In this document: positions 20,563 through 31,769 of the stretch, in pieces
Layout: each line of letters begins with the position of its first letter
How positions within the stretch are numbered: position 1 is the stretch's first letter
DNA from: Naegleria lovaniensis
Taxonomy: Eukaryota > Heterolobosea > Eutetramitea > Acrasida > Naegleriidae
Direction of reading: 5' to 3'
DNA: 64,000 nucleotides
Assembly: GCF_003324165.1 (NCBI RefSeq)
Contig: NW_025407834.1
Location: forward strand, 620,001 to 684,000
Made by a program: the position numbers and the translations under genes
The notes under the pieces: generated by a model
The model's database searches: none
Told to the model about the DNA's origin: nothing
What the model saw: only the letters and a program-made list of their open reading frames with translations

Positions 20563-23500
20563 TATTTGATCTTGATGGTTTGAATTTGGAAAGGTTTGAG
20601 TGGTGGAACTTGAATATTGATTCTGTTATCTGCATGTGTAAATCGCAGTTGGTAACGTTCCTCATCAGCGTCTTCTAAAATATTAGTGGTGACCACTTCT
20701 CTTGGTGCTTGAGGAGACTTGATGGATAACACGCTTTGAGGAGCGTGAGCTCCATAACATTCATGCATACGCAACACCAAATGTTGTTCTGAATCCTCTG
20801 ACATTTTCAAAGTTTCACACAGTATTTGCTCACAAGAAATTGAAATAAGCGATTCCTCATTTTCAACTGCTGCAACTTTCTCTGAAGAGGATTTTGGAAG
20901 TGATCTGTCATACACACAAACATTGCAAGGTTGATTGAGCTCATAGGCGCTCTGAATTATTCTTCCGTCTTGGAATGAAGAACCAACATAGGGATGAATG
21001 GCAAATGTGAATTGATGGTGGCCCATGTCACAATTGGCATCAGGAGCCTTTGGAGCACGCAACAATGTCAAAAAGAGATCACCATTTTGTGTAGCTGAGC
21101 AACCGTATTTGCAATCATTCATCACAGCAACTCCATTTCCATACTCTGAAATACACATATATTTCTGAGAGCTCACCTCAAAGCGAGCAACATCCCAACT
21201 TGTGTTTTTCAAAATAGATCTTCTAATGAATCCAAATTGATGGTCATAGGTGACATAATCTGAGAAGATTCTTGATGGGACTTTCACCTTTAGACACTTG
21301 TGCTTTTCATGCCAATCGACTTGAGTGTTAAATTCCAATCGAGGTGATACACATGAAAGAGAAATTACTTGAGACAAGCTACTGGTCTCACTAATAGGGA
21401 ATGAAACCTGCAAGGAGCATCTCAATGGTCCGCTCTCAAGTACAGTAACAGATACGCTTCCTTCGTAATAGCCCTTAATTGGAAGTTCACGTTCATTGTG
21501 CATGACCTCAATGTCCCAAGCGTCCCAAAAGAGACACTTATCATTGTACATGACAAAACGATTGCCGTCTTGAACCACCTTGCGTTTGGTTTGCAAATCA
21601 ACAATATCAACAGTCGCTGTATATTCATTGACAGTCACCTCAATGAATTGATTGCTTAACACAAATGAATTATTCTTCTGTTGAAGAGATACCATAGATT
21701 CAGTAGAGGCAGCAGAAGCAACCACAAGCTCTTGCAGAGTGACAGTTTTGTATCCAGTGGAGGGGACTTGCACAATTGCAAGACATTTTCCATTGGATGT
21801 TTTTTGTGTGTACGCCTTATCATCTGTCAAATTATCCACAACATCCAATTCAATAACTTCTTTTCTTTCCCATGGCAAAGAGTTCCATACAGTAACGACC
21901 TTCTCCTTTTCTTCGCTGTTCGTTTCTAATTGTTGTTGGTTGAGAGCTACCAGGGCAGATTCTCGAATTTTGCCGGCCTCTTCAAGTACTTGAGCGTGTA
22001 ATTGTCTTGCATCTGCATATGCTAATTCAATACTGTTTTCACGAATAATAGGTTAATGAATACGCAAATGTCACAATACAATTACTTACGAGCTTCCAGG
22101 AAGAACATCATGCTGTGCGAGAATCGAAATTTACAACAATAGGTGCTTGAGTCTTTTCCAAATATTTTTCAAAATTACTTACGAATTGGTTGAGCAAAAC
22201 AGTCTTCCAAAGTTTTGTGAGCTCATTTCGCGGATATTCAAATCCAGTGAGTCGGCTTGCTAAGGCGCTATACAATTCTGCTTCTCTAAGTAGTAGTTCA
22301 CATTTTCTGTTACCCTTTTTTACTGCTGCTTGACTTGTGAATGTACCTCTATGCAATTCTAGGTAGAGCTCTCCACGCCATGCTTTCAATTTGTGCCCTC
22401 TATTTTCCTCCTTCAATCGGTCAAAGAAGTATTTGGGCTTTTCCTGGATGATTTTTGGCAAACCTTGTACGTCGTAGAGTCTTTGTGCACGTTCCATGTG
22501 ATCAAGGACAGGACCTCCTCCACCATCGCCATGACCTTAATTGTAATTAAAGGGTAGCAACAACAATTGTTCAAAATAGAATTCAAAAGTTTCATCTCAT
22601 TAAATAATAATAAACTTACCAAATAAACACAAGGAATGTTGAGATACTTCCTTGTCCTTAAAGTTCTCCTCATTGAAAAGAATCTCTTTCACTGAAAGGC
22701 TGGCATTATAGGTGTCTGCTGGAGGAAAATGAGCAAACACGCTGGATCCATCAATACCTTCCCACAAAAAGCTTGAGTTAGGGAATTTGTTAAAAAGATT
22801 CCAAGAGAGCTTTTGGGTGATGAATGAGTCGATCTTACTCAATCTCATAATTTGAGGCAATGCAGCAGAATATCCAAAGCTATCGGGAAGAGAAAACTCT
22901 GTGCAATATTCACCAAATTCTTCTTTGAAAAATCGTTGTCCATACAAAAATTGTCGACAGAAAGATTCACCACTTGGTAAAACACCGTCACACTCCACGT
23001 ATGAGCCTCCAATTGCTGGTTTTTGCAAAGATATAACAAGAATGAGTTCTTAAAGTCATCATGATTAATAAAAAAACTTACGAATGAATCGTCCTTCCTT
23101 TGCCTTTTGCTTGATCCTTTCAAATAGCTCAGGATAATCTTCCTTTACCCATTCAAAGAGCTGTGCTTGTGACTGCACAAATTTATACTGTGGATACATG
23201 TCAATAAATCTCAACTGATTTGCCCAACTTCTTCCAGCTTTTCTTCTCGTCTCAGAGTAGGGCTTTAATAAGGGTCAGTAGCAAAAAGCGAAAAATTGCA
23301 AAACAATTAACCTCATTCACATAAACAAAACATACCCACAACCAAGCAATGTCAATATGACAATGGCCAACGGAAACGATATTGTGACAAGTATCTCCAT
23401 TCTTTTTTCCCAAAAATTTGGCTGCAATGTCTCTTGCTCTTTGCCAACTGTCTCTGTCGTATGGGTCAAAACATTTAAGCATGTCATTTCCGGTAATAAT

Positions 23501-24367
23501 TGCCTCTCTTGCTCTTTGCCTTTTGCTGTCAAACTCTTTGGCACATTCCATAACAATCTTGAAATCATACATGAGATCAAATGCTCTGATCGAATATGTA
23601 TAAATATTATTAATGAGATAAGAGTAGCCATAGTTTGTAAACTCCAATGTCAATCAAATTTGAACTTGAGATACTCACAATCTATCGAACAATGCAATTT
23701 CAGCTTTTTTCAATGTGAAATATCTGTTAGGATCTGGAGGGTTAATTTGGCCATTCCACCCGTTTCCGAACATTGCATTACAGGCCATCTCAATATAAAA
23801 AGTAGCTCTTCCATCAGCATCCAACAAGTCAGCATCTATAAAGAACTCCTCACGTTTATCCTGTCGACAACAAGATTCAAGATTGAAGAAAATTTCATCA
23901 TCAAGCATGTCAAGAAAATTAATCTTTGGACTTACCCATCCATCACCACCGTTTAATCCTTGAAGAATCTTTCCATTCTTGTCGAATAGCAATGCTTCAC
24001 TATCACTATTCCATAGCAAATGTACATCCAATCCTTTCCACTGTGGTGGCACTTGCACATTCAACTCAAACCAAAAGGTTGTCCAACTTGGTCCAAAGCT
24101 ATCTCCGACCTTGGCTTCCTTCTTCTCGTTTTGAAAAGCCTTCGGAATGATCTCTCCAAATAAAGGTCTTTTATAGAGTTGTTTGTATCCCTCTCCGGAA
24201 ACGATTAATCCATCATTCTCCACCTTGTAAACAAACAAGCTTGAGAGCTCTCTCCGATCAGGGTAAATGTGTTTAATAATATTTTCGTTGGATTCAACGT
24301 TCCACTGATCTGTAGCCACAAAATGAGCAAAACGATCCAGCACAATGTTATCAGGTACTCGTTCCAT
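20559..24367 (-). CDS. MAN2C1: Alpha-mannosidase, GH38, MAN2C1 (cytosolic) type
   Basis: Eight exons on the minus strand: 24367..23936, 23860..23679, 23585..23336, 23262..23082, 23015..22620, 22535..22183, 22112..22090, 22032..20559. These give a continuous 1096-aa frame. GH38 landmarks: SVGHCHIDIAWLW (zinc-binding HID), PIGGSYVECDGVLPSGE, the nucleophile region LPDSFGYSAALPQIM, THE-like FLWEGIDGSSVFAHFPP, GHGDGGGGP, and NQFHDVLPGSS, which is split by a 23-nt micro-exon encoding HDVLPGS. No signal peptide; the N-terminal galactose-binding-like region (SFGPSWTTFWFEL) is the MAN2C1 type. It trims free oligomannosides in the cytosol. Its start is 212 bp from a divergent glycosyltransferase gene. 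Confidence 0.93.
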
Positions 24368-24579
24368 ATTTTTTTTAGATGTTGAGAGTGTTGGATGACG
24401 AGGTGAAGTAAAGAACCAGAATGGCTCATCTTTTGAGAAAAGGAATTGACACCTATTTGTAGGACATAACCAGCTATTTCCATTAAAGAGTTGAGCTTAA
24501 GACCTAATCATGCAGAGACTCGAGGAATAAGCACATTTTAGCGGTTATCTACCTCTTCTTAAATAAGGCATATGAAAAA

Positions 24580-25579
24580 ATGAGATCAAAGATGCATCTT
24601 TTGTTAATGGCAGTTATTTCTTTTATCTTCATCATGTTCATTGGTGCATTTTGGAAGAGCAGTACGAAAAAGAATGATTCTATAATAATAACAAAAGAAA
24701 ATGCTACGCTTAACAAAAATACAGTCTCCATACCGAAAATTATACATCAAGTGTATTTATAGGAAGACCACACAATGAAAGTGAACTGCCTCCGGGCTCA
24801 GAAAAGCAATGAACACTTTTAAAATGAATAACCCTCAATACATTCATCGGTATTATGATGATGGAAATGCGTTGAAATTTTTGATCGATCATTTTGGAGC
24901 CGATTCCAATGAAGTCTTTGCATTTCGGAATTTGCGTCCAAGGGCTTTCAAGAGCGACTTTTTGAGATGTGCCATTCTTTGGATTCATGGTGGCTTTTAT
25001 GTGGATTCCGACATGTTGCTGTTGTCGCCATTTGAAAAATGGATACAAAAGAATGCAACCTTTGTTATTCCCGTGGAGATGGACAAGCCTTTTGGTTTCA
25101 GTAATGGTCTTATTGGAAGCATTCCTCGACATCCAATGCTTCGAACTGCCATGGACATGATCATTTACAACGTAAGGAACAAGTATTACCCAGACGTGCC
25201 GCGACAGCTTGAACAGAAAAATTCTTTCCTTTCTGTTCTTGCAGTTTCAGGACCAGTTCTCATGGGAAAGGTATATAATCGATATCTAGGAGAAGCTGAT
25301 GAGGTTCCTCATAATCTCAATCTGGCTCCAACAAAGGGAATTCAAGTACTTGGATTTTGTAAAATACCTCCCAAAGATGAAGACGAATGGTACACAACTG
25401 TTCCCTTTCCTGAGAAATCTTCTGTGTGTAAGGGAGAAAGGTTATTCAAACAAGATATCCAGGGTTTAGATCAGAACAAGAAAGTACTGGAGAACCACAT
25501 TACTCTACTTTGTACGATCAAAAGAAGGTGTTTTTATCATAAATTATTGATGACAGAACACAAAGCACCTTTGCTGTGA
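24580..25579 (+). CDS. DXD-motif glycosyltransferase, type II membrane protein (frameshifted)
   Basis: ATG 24580 gives a basic start, a signal-anchor (HLLLMAVISFIFIMFIGAFW) and IPKIIHQVYL, then a stop at 24760-24762. The protein resumes in other frames with GRPHNESELPPGSEK and MNTFKMNNPQYIHRYYDD, so one base seems missing near 24757-24763 and another near 24802-24806. The body has RAFKSDFLRCAILWIHGGFYVDSD: the LR-x-x-x-L-x-x-x-GG-x-Y-x-D-x-D signature of Gly_transf_sug (OCH1/capsular type) enzymes, with DSD binding the nucleotide-sugar metal. The C terminus may also be shifted: a frame near 25515-25542 reads YDQKKVFLS then stop. Likely a Golgi enzyme. A 49-nt intron (GTATTT...CTCAG) is an alternative for the first two breaks but would remove the LPP segment typical of the family. 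Confidence 0.75.
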
Positions 25580-25687
25580 AAGAAACTTCCTGCTACGAGC
25601 TGAACTGAAACGATCAAAATGATGAGTGGCTAGGAAACAGAACAAAAACAGAATAACGAAGATCAAGAATGTTTAATGTAACTCGAA

Positions 25688-26149
25688 TTATTTCTTTTTC
25701 TTGGCAGCAAAGCATTTTCCTCTCAACACCTTTCTCAAAATTTTCTTGAGCTTCAAAATTCTCTTCAAAGAAATCTTAATGACGCCCTTTCCATATTTAC
25801 ATACTTTAATCTTTTTAATTTGAGCTCTTAATTTGGAGAGTTTGACCAATCTTGCTTTAAGGAGCGCTTTGAGTTTCTTGGATAGTTTAATCTTCTTTAA
25901 ACACTTCTTCAACTTTCTGACAAGTTTTTTAACCTTTTTGCAGAGATACTTTTTGATAAGTTTTCTGCCATACTTTCTGTTCACCTTTTTCACGAGTTTT
26001 CTATGAGCTAATGAATGTGCACTCAAGGTTGGAGTCTCTGCACGAATGCCTCCTTGAGCGGAAATGACACAAAGTGTCAAAGCAAAAAGAAGATTGCTGC
26101 TATTGCTGTTTTCATGGTTGTGGATTTGTTTTTTTGGTTTTGAAGCCAT
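25688..26149 (-). CDS. Lysine-rich cationic, probably secreted protein
   Basis: 153-aa single exon, ATG 26147-26149. After a short basic/Asn-rich lead comes a hydrophobic segment LLFALTLCVISAQGG (residues 21-35) with small residues fitting signal cleavage. The rest is almost entirely K/R plus L/I/V in amphipathic spacing (for example KKVKKLVRKLKKCLKKIK). I count about 42 Lys and 10 Arg against 2 Glu in the whole protein, and four Cys after the signal. No family recognised. Such composition is typical of membrane-active cationic peptides and of polyanion-binding proteins. Which applies is unknown. Codon use is ordinary for the window and the ORF is complete. Confidence 0.7.
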   Translation of the reverse strand: MASKPKKQIHNHENSNSSNLLFALTLCVISAQGGIRAETPTLSAHSLAHRKLVKKVNRKYGRKLIKKYLCKKVKKLVRKLKKCLKKIKLSKKLKALLKARLVKLSKLRAQIKKIKVCKYGKGVIKISLKRILKLKKILRKVLRGKCFAAKKKK

Positions 26150-26512
26150 CCTTTGGATTTAAGGGGTTTTAAAAGTGTGTCATGAATAGGGCTCTTCTTA
26201 GATCGAAATCAAATGTCTGAAAGTATTGGGTCTTTCTTTCATCTCGGCAGTTTTTCTGATCACCATCCCTTTTTGAAATGAACAACGGTTTCATATTTCA
26301 GTCCAAATTTGGATCCACACATTGAAATGCACGTAACTGTCTAATCATCTTCGTAGTTCAAATTCAAACTGACTTATGGCTGATCAGTTGTTCCTTTTCA
26401 ACTTGTGACAGAAACAAAAACATGAAAGACTGGTCCAACTCCCGCCAAAGATTTAGCGCCAAAAACGTTAAACTAGTGAACGTTAATCCTGAAAAAAAAT
26501 TTTCACAAAAAA
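26150..26512. other. Intergenic, divergent promoter region
   Basis: 363 bp between the cationic-protein gene and the TOG-protein gene, transcribed away from each other. No exon recognised; ends in an A-run before the TOG start. Confidence 0.5.
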
Positions 26513-29500
26513 ATGTCTGCAGACGAAATCCCACTCAAATCCTTCTCCGAGGATTCAAGCAACACAGAAGAGGAAAAGGATTCGACCGATCTCTTCATGA
26601 AAATGCTTGAAAAGAAACTGATGGAAGAGGGACAATCAATGGATTCCGGTTTTGCTTCATCATCCACAACATCCTCATCAAATAGAAAACCTCTCGCTCC
26701 ACGTAAACACAAAGCAAGAACATTTGCAAAAAAGAAGGACCCACAAGAGTCCAGTAACAATGAAGATTCCTCTGAGAATGTTCAAATAATAACAACGACT
26801 AGCAGCACTCAACAAACTACAATGGAAGATGAACCACTTCCGCAACCTACTAAAAAACCTCTCCCTTCATCATCGAGTGCATCTCATTCTCCTCAACAGG
26901 ATACAACACCTGTGAACGTTTTGGGTAAAATTTCAGAATCATGGTTCACAACTATTCAAGAAGAAAAGTGGAGTAGTAAGCGAGATGCTCTTTCAGAACT
27001 GAAACAATTAATTGATTACCCTTGTTTGGAAGATGGAGACTACTCACCCATTGTGGCTCGGATTCTTGCAGTCATTGAAGAAGAGAAAAATCTTGCAGTG
27101 ACCAAGCTCGTCATTGAGTGTGTTGAACTGCTTTCGAAAGGATTGAAAGCAAATTTCTGTACATACGCAAGAGAACTCACTGAGAAACTTTTACCCAAGA
27201 TGAAGGATAAGAAACTCAGCGAAATGATTGCCAATGCTGTTTCTTCCATTGAAGAAACCTCTGTTTCTTTCTCCGAATTAGCTCCTCTGCTTATTTCCTC
27301 CATCAGTAGCAAATCTCCCTTTGAAAAAATTGGAGCACTGAATTGTGTAGAAAAGTGTCTGTCTAGAAAATCAAGCTTTGCTGCAATTGAATCATTATTT
27401 ACCGCTCTAACAGATGCATCGGTACAAGCCTCAGAAGACAGCAACAAGGAGGTACGGGAGGCATCATTCAAATGCCTTGGGCGAATTTTGTGGCTTGTTG
27501 GAGAGCGAAACTTTGATCCTTACTTTCCAAACTAGATAACATTCGAATTGAGAAGGTGAAGGAATTCAAGTCTAGTTTTGGCGCTTCACCTGCACCCATG
27601 CAGTCACAGTCCAAAACTTCATCTCAAAAACCAGAAGCAAAGAAACCAGACCCATCCATCAAAAAAGCTCCTCCTCAAAAGAATCCAGCTGTCAAGCGAA
27701 AGCAAGAAGAATCGACAGCAGCTACTACCAATGGCCCTCCAAACAAGAAAAAGACCATTTCCGTAGCTAAGCCAACGGTGGCAAGTGTGGACTTGGTTGT
27801 GACGTGTCCAGTCTCTAATGAAGAAGCTCTGATGAGAGCTGAAGAATTACTTCCATCCTTCATGGAAAATATTGGATCTTCACAATGGAAAGCTCGCTTT
27901 GAAGCCATGGAAGGCCTTCTTACCTTTATTTCTGAAATGGACAAGGATACACTTAATGAAAATGCCAACATACTACTAGTGACTCTTTACCAAAAACCTG
28001 GATGGAAAGATGCCAATGCACAAGTACTGGGCAAAGTCATAGAAGTTGCCATGTACATTATGGACCATTCGTTATCTCTTTCAACAGGAGCAGCTACCAA
28101 ATTTATGGATGGAATGGTTGAAAAGGTGACTCAAGCCAAACTTAAAGACTCATGCCTAGAGTGTCTTTCCAAATTTTGCGAATACTTTTCTCCTCAGTTT
28201 GTTTTTGGTCAACTGTATTCACTTCTCAAAGATCACAAGAATCCAAAAGTCATTTCAGAATGGCTCACATGGATGTCTAAGACGTTGGAGGAGTTTGCCT
28301 TGCAAACTATTGATATTAAGGCCCACATCGAATTTGCCAAAACATGCCTGGGTCACAGCAAACCTGAAGTGAAAAAGGGAGCCACCATGTGTCTATGCAC
28401 AATGAAACGATTCATGGGTGAAGGTTTGCTGAACTTTTTGTCAGATGTTAAACCTGCTACCTTGGACACGATCAAGAAGGACTTTGAAAAAGTTGAACAC
28501 GACACTCCACCTGCAACCAGGTTTATCAAAGGTTCAAAATCAACAAAGAGTGGCGCATCACATGCTATGGCATTAGATGACGATTCGGAAGCACAGAGTA
28601 CAAGTTGTGCCCTCTCATTCCAAGACCTGCTACCAAGAACGGACATTTCTGGAAAGCTCACCTCAAAACTGTTTAAGGACATGGAAGATAAAGCTTGGAA
28701 AGTGAGACTTGAAGCATTGGAAGAAGTGAAGAATATCATTGTTGAAGCCAACAAGAGAATTACACCAAATATTAACAATCTCATTCAGTCTTTAAAGAAG
28801 AGGCTCGATGACTCTAATGTTAAGATTTTGAGTACGACTCTTGAATTATTGGTATTAATCGGTGAAGCTGTTGGCAGTGCTATGGATAAGTTTACAAATG
28901 CTATTGTTCCATACATGGTTACCAAGTTAGGTCACAACAATAAGAGCGTTCGAGCAGATACTTACAAGACTTTGGAAAGCTTAGTCAAGTATATTCCAAT
29001 GGAAAATATTCTGAAATCTATGGATAAAGTATTGACCAACGAGAAGGGACATCCAGACGGAAGAAAGGATGCTCTCCAATTTATTGATACGTACATGTCT
29101 GAGATGAAGATCAAGACGAAAGACACCTTTCAACCAATTGTCAAATCCATTATCAACAGTTTACAAGATCCAAAAGCTTGCTCTAGAAAATTGGCTGAAA
29201 GTATTTTGGAAAAGATTATCCAATCCACTGGCGCTGATTTTGTAAAGGAAAATTGTAAGGACCTTAAACCAGCATTTAAGACAACCATTCTCTCGATAGT
29301 GTCCAAGTATGAAAATATTGTACCAACAACGACATTGTCAAGCAATTCACAAGAACCACCCATCTCGACGGAAACAAGACAAATTGAGCCAAACAAATCT
29401 TACTCGACAACACAGGCTTCATTCTCTCAAGCAGCAATGACCATTGGAGATATTAAGAGACAACAGCAAGTTCAACAACAAACGCAAGCCAGGCAAACTA

Positions 29501-31428
29501 TTGGACAATTGAGAGAGCCATCTCCAAGTCAAGAGGAGGAGAAGAACGCGGCATCACGAAGAACTCTCACACAAGCATCATTGTTCGCATCAACTCCATC
29601 ATCGAGTACCTCTTCAAGGCCCATCACTGTGCCAGACAGTCCCAGTGCACCATCCACTCCTGGAAAGAGAAATTTCAATCAAGTGAAAGACAGTGTATTC
29701 ACAACACCAAAGAAGATGAAGTTCACTCAGGCCCCAACCGATCAATTACTCCTTCTTTCTCCAACCAATCTTCTCACTCCAAGAAGGGTTCAAACCATCA
29801 TTCCTGAACGGAAGGAACTCAAATTATCAGTTGATCAAGTGATTTCCATTCTCTCTAACACTAAGATTAGCAACTTTGAGAATGCCATGAACGCTATGAA
29901 AGCATTGGATAAGCTTGTTGAGACACAAGATATGGGAATTGCTATGAACCGAGAGGCATTGCTGTTTGCTCTTACCAACTTTTTTGAAGTTGTTTTTGAC
30001 TCGGTTGTTATTGGCTTGTCAGGTCCAAGAATTTGTAAAATCATTATCAATACTCTCATGGGACTGTTTGAAGCAAGACCATTTGCTGTTGCAGTCACAA
30101 AGAAGTCTTTGTATCACCTATTGGATACTCTTCTCCGATTATTGCTCAATGAAAAGTTGCCATACATTGAGTATGGAGATAAGATGATGTCAGCCCTCAA
30201 CAGCCTCATTCTCAGGATTCTAGAAAACTCTTCACGAACAACTGCCTACGGTTGCCTCATTTCCATGCTTGAAAAATCATGTCTGGATCATGAACGAGAA
30301 CCATCCATTCTTACTCGAGTTTTGATCAAGTGTCTCAACAAACTTACCAAAACTTTGGAAAAGACTATTGGAATCATTGATATTAATAATGTGCTTTTAG
30401 ATGTTCAACATTTTATGACGAACAATCCACAAACATTTTTTGAAGGCAAGGATGACAGTCCATTCGTGGCCATTAAAACAATTATTCAAACATTGGTGAG
30501 ACTGAAAGGATCTACACTGAGAGCCAACATGAATGGACTCAATAAGGTCATGATTGCTCACATTGAGCATGAGTTGAACGTCATTTCCATTTCCAACTCC
30601 TCTTTGGTTAGCTCCTCTTCTTCGAGAGTGATCGGCTCCCCAGTTCGTTCTTGCTCTCAACAACAACAATCTGAGAGCGAGTTGCTTAAGGAAATTTGTA
30701 CCATGATTGGTAATAAGGAAACCAACAAATCAGGCCTGTACAAATTGTATCACTTCCAAGTACAACATCCTGAATTCAAGTTGAGCGAGTTTTTGGCAAC
30801 CACTCAATTTGGAAAAATCTTCCAGGATTATATTGTTTCATCGATTGCAAAAATTGCAGCTCATGAACAAGCAAAGAGCCAAAAGAAGTCATTGGGAAGT
30901 GAATATTTGACGAGCGTACCAACTAGTTCAACACTCTCCTCGACATTGACACCTCCTGAATCATCACGACCTGTCCTTAAAGATTTAACACCATCACTCT
31001 CAGCTATTAATTCAACAAGTTCAGTTTCAGCAATTGCCTCCATTGTTGAGAGTAGTGTAAGCACGAACAGCAACGGTCTCAGCACCACCAGCAGTCACAC
31101 TACCTCCTACTCATCCAAGCCTCATCATTCTCTCTCTTCAGAAAGTATGAACAAGATGAAATTCTCTATTGATGACTATCGAAAGGAACTCAAGTTGAGA
31201 AGCTCATCTGCACACTCTTCACTCTCTTCATCGACAACATCTACAGTTTCACTTTCCAGCTCTTTGGCCAACGTCCAAAGCATTAAAGAACGGTTGGCCC
31301 AAGTTAAGGTTAATTCTGCATCTTCTATTGATTTGGAGTCAATTAGACAGAAATATAAGCAGCAATTATCAACTACATTAGTCACAGCAAATGCCAATAA
31401 GGAGAAGGAAAATATTAAAATGCAATAA
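26513..31428 (+). CDS. CKAP5: XMAP215/CKAP5-family microtubule polymerase (frameshifted)
   Basis: TOG-domain protein of about 1640 aa, intronless. TOG arrays add tubulin to growing plus ends and act at spindle poles and basal bodies. TOG units: about 26930-27590 (SESWFTTIQEEKWSSKRDALSEL), 27800-28480 (PSFMENIGSSQWKARFEAMEGL) and 28610-29320 (LTSKLFKDMEDKAWKVRLEALEEV). A further helical-repeat region runs from about 29800, with Ser/Thr/Pro-rich linkers between units and at the C terminus. The frame breaks at TAG 27533-27535 inside TOG1: FDPYFPN-stop in one frame and LDNIRIEKVKEFKSSFG in the next. Adding one A at 27528-27532 gives YFPKLDNIRIEKVKEFK, a standard family sequence. This makes a single missing base the simplest reading. 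Confidence 0.9.
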
Positions 31429-31769
31429 ATCGCACCACCTTTTCTAGTAGGATCTGCACAACACTCTGAACTTTCATGATCCTTACTTGAGACAAACTAC
31501 ATTTGTAGTTGATTCTTGTGTCTTCAAAGTGCGAACTTTTCGTAATGAATGTGAAGTATCGCAATCTTTCTCCTCGTACAATCAGCGCACTCTTTTGTTT
31601 CCATCATTTTAATAGAAACCGAACAACAGGAGAATTGCACGTATTCTTGTTGTCGCGAATTATTTCTTTGCAAAGAATCATGCTCGGTTTTTTAAGCCAA
31701 ACCAAAAAAAATAGGCAAAATTCTCATTGGCTGTTGATCATTTACGTTCATAGACTTCTACACATCATC
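31429..31769. other. Intergenic / upstream leader of acyl-CoA synthetase
   Basis: Contains ATGs in frame with the acyl-CoA synthetase (31545 and 31680) that could extend its N terminus. I placed the start at 31770 because it directly precedes the hydrophobic anchor. Otherwise no feature seen. Confidence 0.45.

Noticed and set aside
23357-23956. 199-codon plus-strand frame
   Set aside because: Antisense across alpha-mannosidase exons and introns whose own splice model is continuous and family-consistent.
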